A stretch of DNA of 6,298 nt from a bacterium. Its GTDB lineage: Bacteria; Babelota; Babeliae; Babelales; RVW-14. Made by a program: the position numbers and the translations under genes. The notes below the pieces were generated by a model. It did not search any database. It had not been told where the DNA came from and was given only the letters and a program-made list of their open reading frames with translations. Positions 5,333 to 6,298 of the stretch are shown here, one piece after another (positions within the stretch are counted from its first letter, which is position 1; each line of letters begins with the position of its first letter). The stretch covers positions 1-6,298 of the forward strand of contig JAHFBR010000069.1 in the NCBI GenBank assembly GCA_023249955.1, written 5' to 3'.

Positions 5333-6298
5333 TTATGTCGTCGGCTGTGTTGCGTGATAACGCTGTTTGATTTGCTCAACCGCTGCTGCATCTTCCAGGG
5401 TGCTTACATCGCCAACCGGTTTGTCTTCGACGATTGCTTTCAGTACTCTGCGCATAATTTTGCCAGATCGTGTTTTGGGGAGCTTTTCAACAAAATACAC
5501 GCCTTGTGGGGTGACAAATTTGCCAATCTCTTCGCGCACTCTTGTGATTACTTTGTGTGCCAAATTATCGGTTGGTGTTACACCTGTTTTGAGAATAGCA
5601 AAAACAACTATTCCCTCGCCCTTGATATCATCGTGAACTCCGATAGCCGCCGCTTCAGCAATTTCGGGTAGCGTTACGGCCGCACTTTCAATCTCTGCTG
5701 TTCCCACGCGGTGCCCTGCAATATTAAGCACCTCATCAGCTCTGCCCAGCAACCAAAAATATCCGTCTTCGTCTTTGACGGCGTAGTCGGCTGGATAGTA
5801 CATGCCGGGGAATTTTGACCAGTAGACCTCTTGGAAGCGTGCTTGATCGCCATAAATGCCTATCGTCATGCCGGGCCATGGCTTTTTGATTACCAGATAA
5901 CCTTTGGTGTTGGCTGGCATCGGTTGGCCTAGCTCATCAACGACGTCGGCATCGATGCCTGGCATAGGCAGTGTTGCTGAGCCCGGTTTAAGCGTAACCA
6001 AATCACTCGCCGTTGGTGCAATCATGAAACCGCCTGTTTCCGTTTGCCACCACGTATCAATGATCGGGCGTCGCTTCTTACCGATGACCTGGTTGTACCA
6101 CTCCCACACTTCTGGATTAATGGGTTCTCCAACCGTTCCAAGCACTTTCAAACTGCTTAAATCGTATTTGTTTGGCCAGGTGTCACCATATTTTTTCGCC
6201 ATGCGCAAGGCGGTTGGCGATGTGTAAAAAATAGTGACTTTGTACTTTTGAATCATGCTCCACCATGTTCCTGGATCTGGGTAGTCGGGTGCTCCTTC
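5333..6298 (-). CDS. acs: Acetyl-CoA synthetase (AMP-forming), C-terminal part, 5' end beyond window
   Basis: Acs makes acetyl-CoA from acetate, ATP and CoA through an acetyl-AMP intermediate. The last 321 residues are visible, about half of a typical 650-residue enzyme; the frame is open to the window edge, so the ATG at 6256 is internal. In visible numbering the chain shows EGAPDYPDPGTWW (1-13), YTSPTALRM (25-33), GEPINPE (57-63), the core motif DTWWQTETGG (81-90), Asp171 in PADYAVKDEDGYFW, the hinge and CoA-domain region GRADEVLNIAGHRVGTAEIESA, starting at 185, and PKTRSGKIMRRVL with the catalytic, acetylatable Lys280. The tryptophan in the second W of TWW (84) is the residue that restricts Salmonella Acs to small acyl groups, so acetate is the likely substrate. 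The usual Gly before the ribose-binding Asp is Ala. All catalytic motifs are intact. It shares orientation with dnaX but is separated by 116 bases holding a hairpin and a promoter, so it is probably a separate unit. Confidence 0.95.
   Translation of the reverse strand, partial: EGAPDYPDPGTWWSMIQKYKVTIFYTSPTALRMAKKYGDTWPNKYDLSSLKVLGTVGEPINPEVWEWYNQVIGKKRRPIIDTWWQTETGGFMIAPTASDLVTLKPGSATLPMPGIDADVVDELGQPMPANTKGYLVIKKPWPGMTIGIYGDQARFQEVYWSKFPGMYYPADYAVKDEDGYFWLLGRADEVLNIAGHRVGTAEIESAAVTLPEIAEAAAIGVHDDIKGEGIVVFAILKTGVTPTDNLAHKVITRVREEIGKFVTPQGVYFVEKLPKTRSGKIMRRVLKAIVEDKPVGDVSTLEDAAAVEQIKQRYHATQPTT

Noticed and set aside
1..6298. A previously undescribed multi-gene system
   Set aside because: Five of the seven genes are recognisable housekeeping or metabolic genes. 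The two unknowns are single convergent genes with no shared operon, so no system can be supported from this window.

Overview
The window is an ordinary, densely packed piece of a diderm (Gram-negative-type) bacterial chromosome. It is dominated by one minus-strand housekeeping block, read right to left: acs (partial) - hairpin/promoter - dnaX - der - lptB - hpf - terminator. LptB is specific to lipopolysaccharide export, so the organism probably builds an LPS outer membrane. The lineage cannot be fixed from this sequence alone. The small secreted protein, whose signal peptide is followed by Met-Asn and whose body is faintly ankyrin-like, together with the gene order, would fit a candidate lineage such as Dependentiae (TM6). 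That is only an impression and should be treated as low confidence.

Layout: positions 1-225 (+) are the last 74 codons of an unidentified membrane protein. It converges, with only 4 bases between stop codons, on a minus-strand gene (230-769) for a 179-residue exported protein of unknown function. A strong intrinsic terminator (844-870) closes the housekeeping block. hpf (896-1243) encodes a short ribosome hibernation factor. lptB (1267-2049) encodes the LPS-export ATPase and overlaps the der stop codon by one base. der (2049-3374) encodes the double-GTPase ribosome assembly factor. dnaX (3417-5216) encodes the clamp-loader tau/gamma subunit. The C-terminal half or so of acetyl-CoA synthetase (5333-6298) runs off the right edge.

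The dnaX-der-lptB-hpf genes have short or negative spacing and a single terminator, so they are probably cotranscribed from a sigma-70-like promoter at 5260-5289. The block links chromosome replication, ribosome assembly, envelope biogenesis and ribosome storage. The lptB-hpf pair recalls the proteobacterial lptB-rpoN-hpf cluster without rpoN.

No new defence, mobile or biosynthetic system is visible. The points worth a second look are structural. A near-perfect 21-pair inverted repeat lies between acs and dnaX and overlaps the predicted dnaX promoter. An in-frame A_AAA_AAA heptamer in dnaX is followed at once by a foldable hairpin and a -1-frame stop, making it a candidate gamma-type frameshift site. 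A perfect 13-bp inverted repeat encloses the end of dnaX and includes its stop codon.
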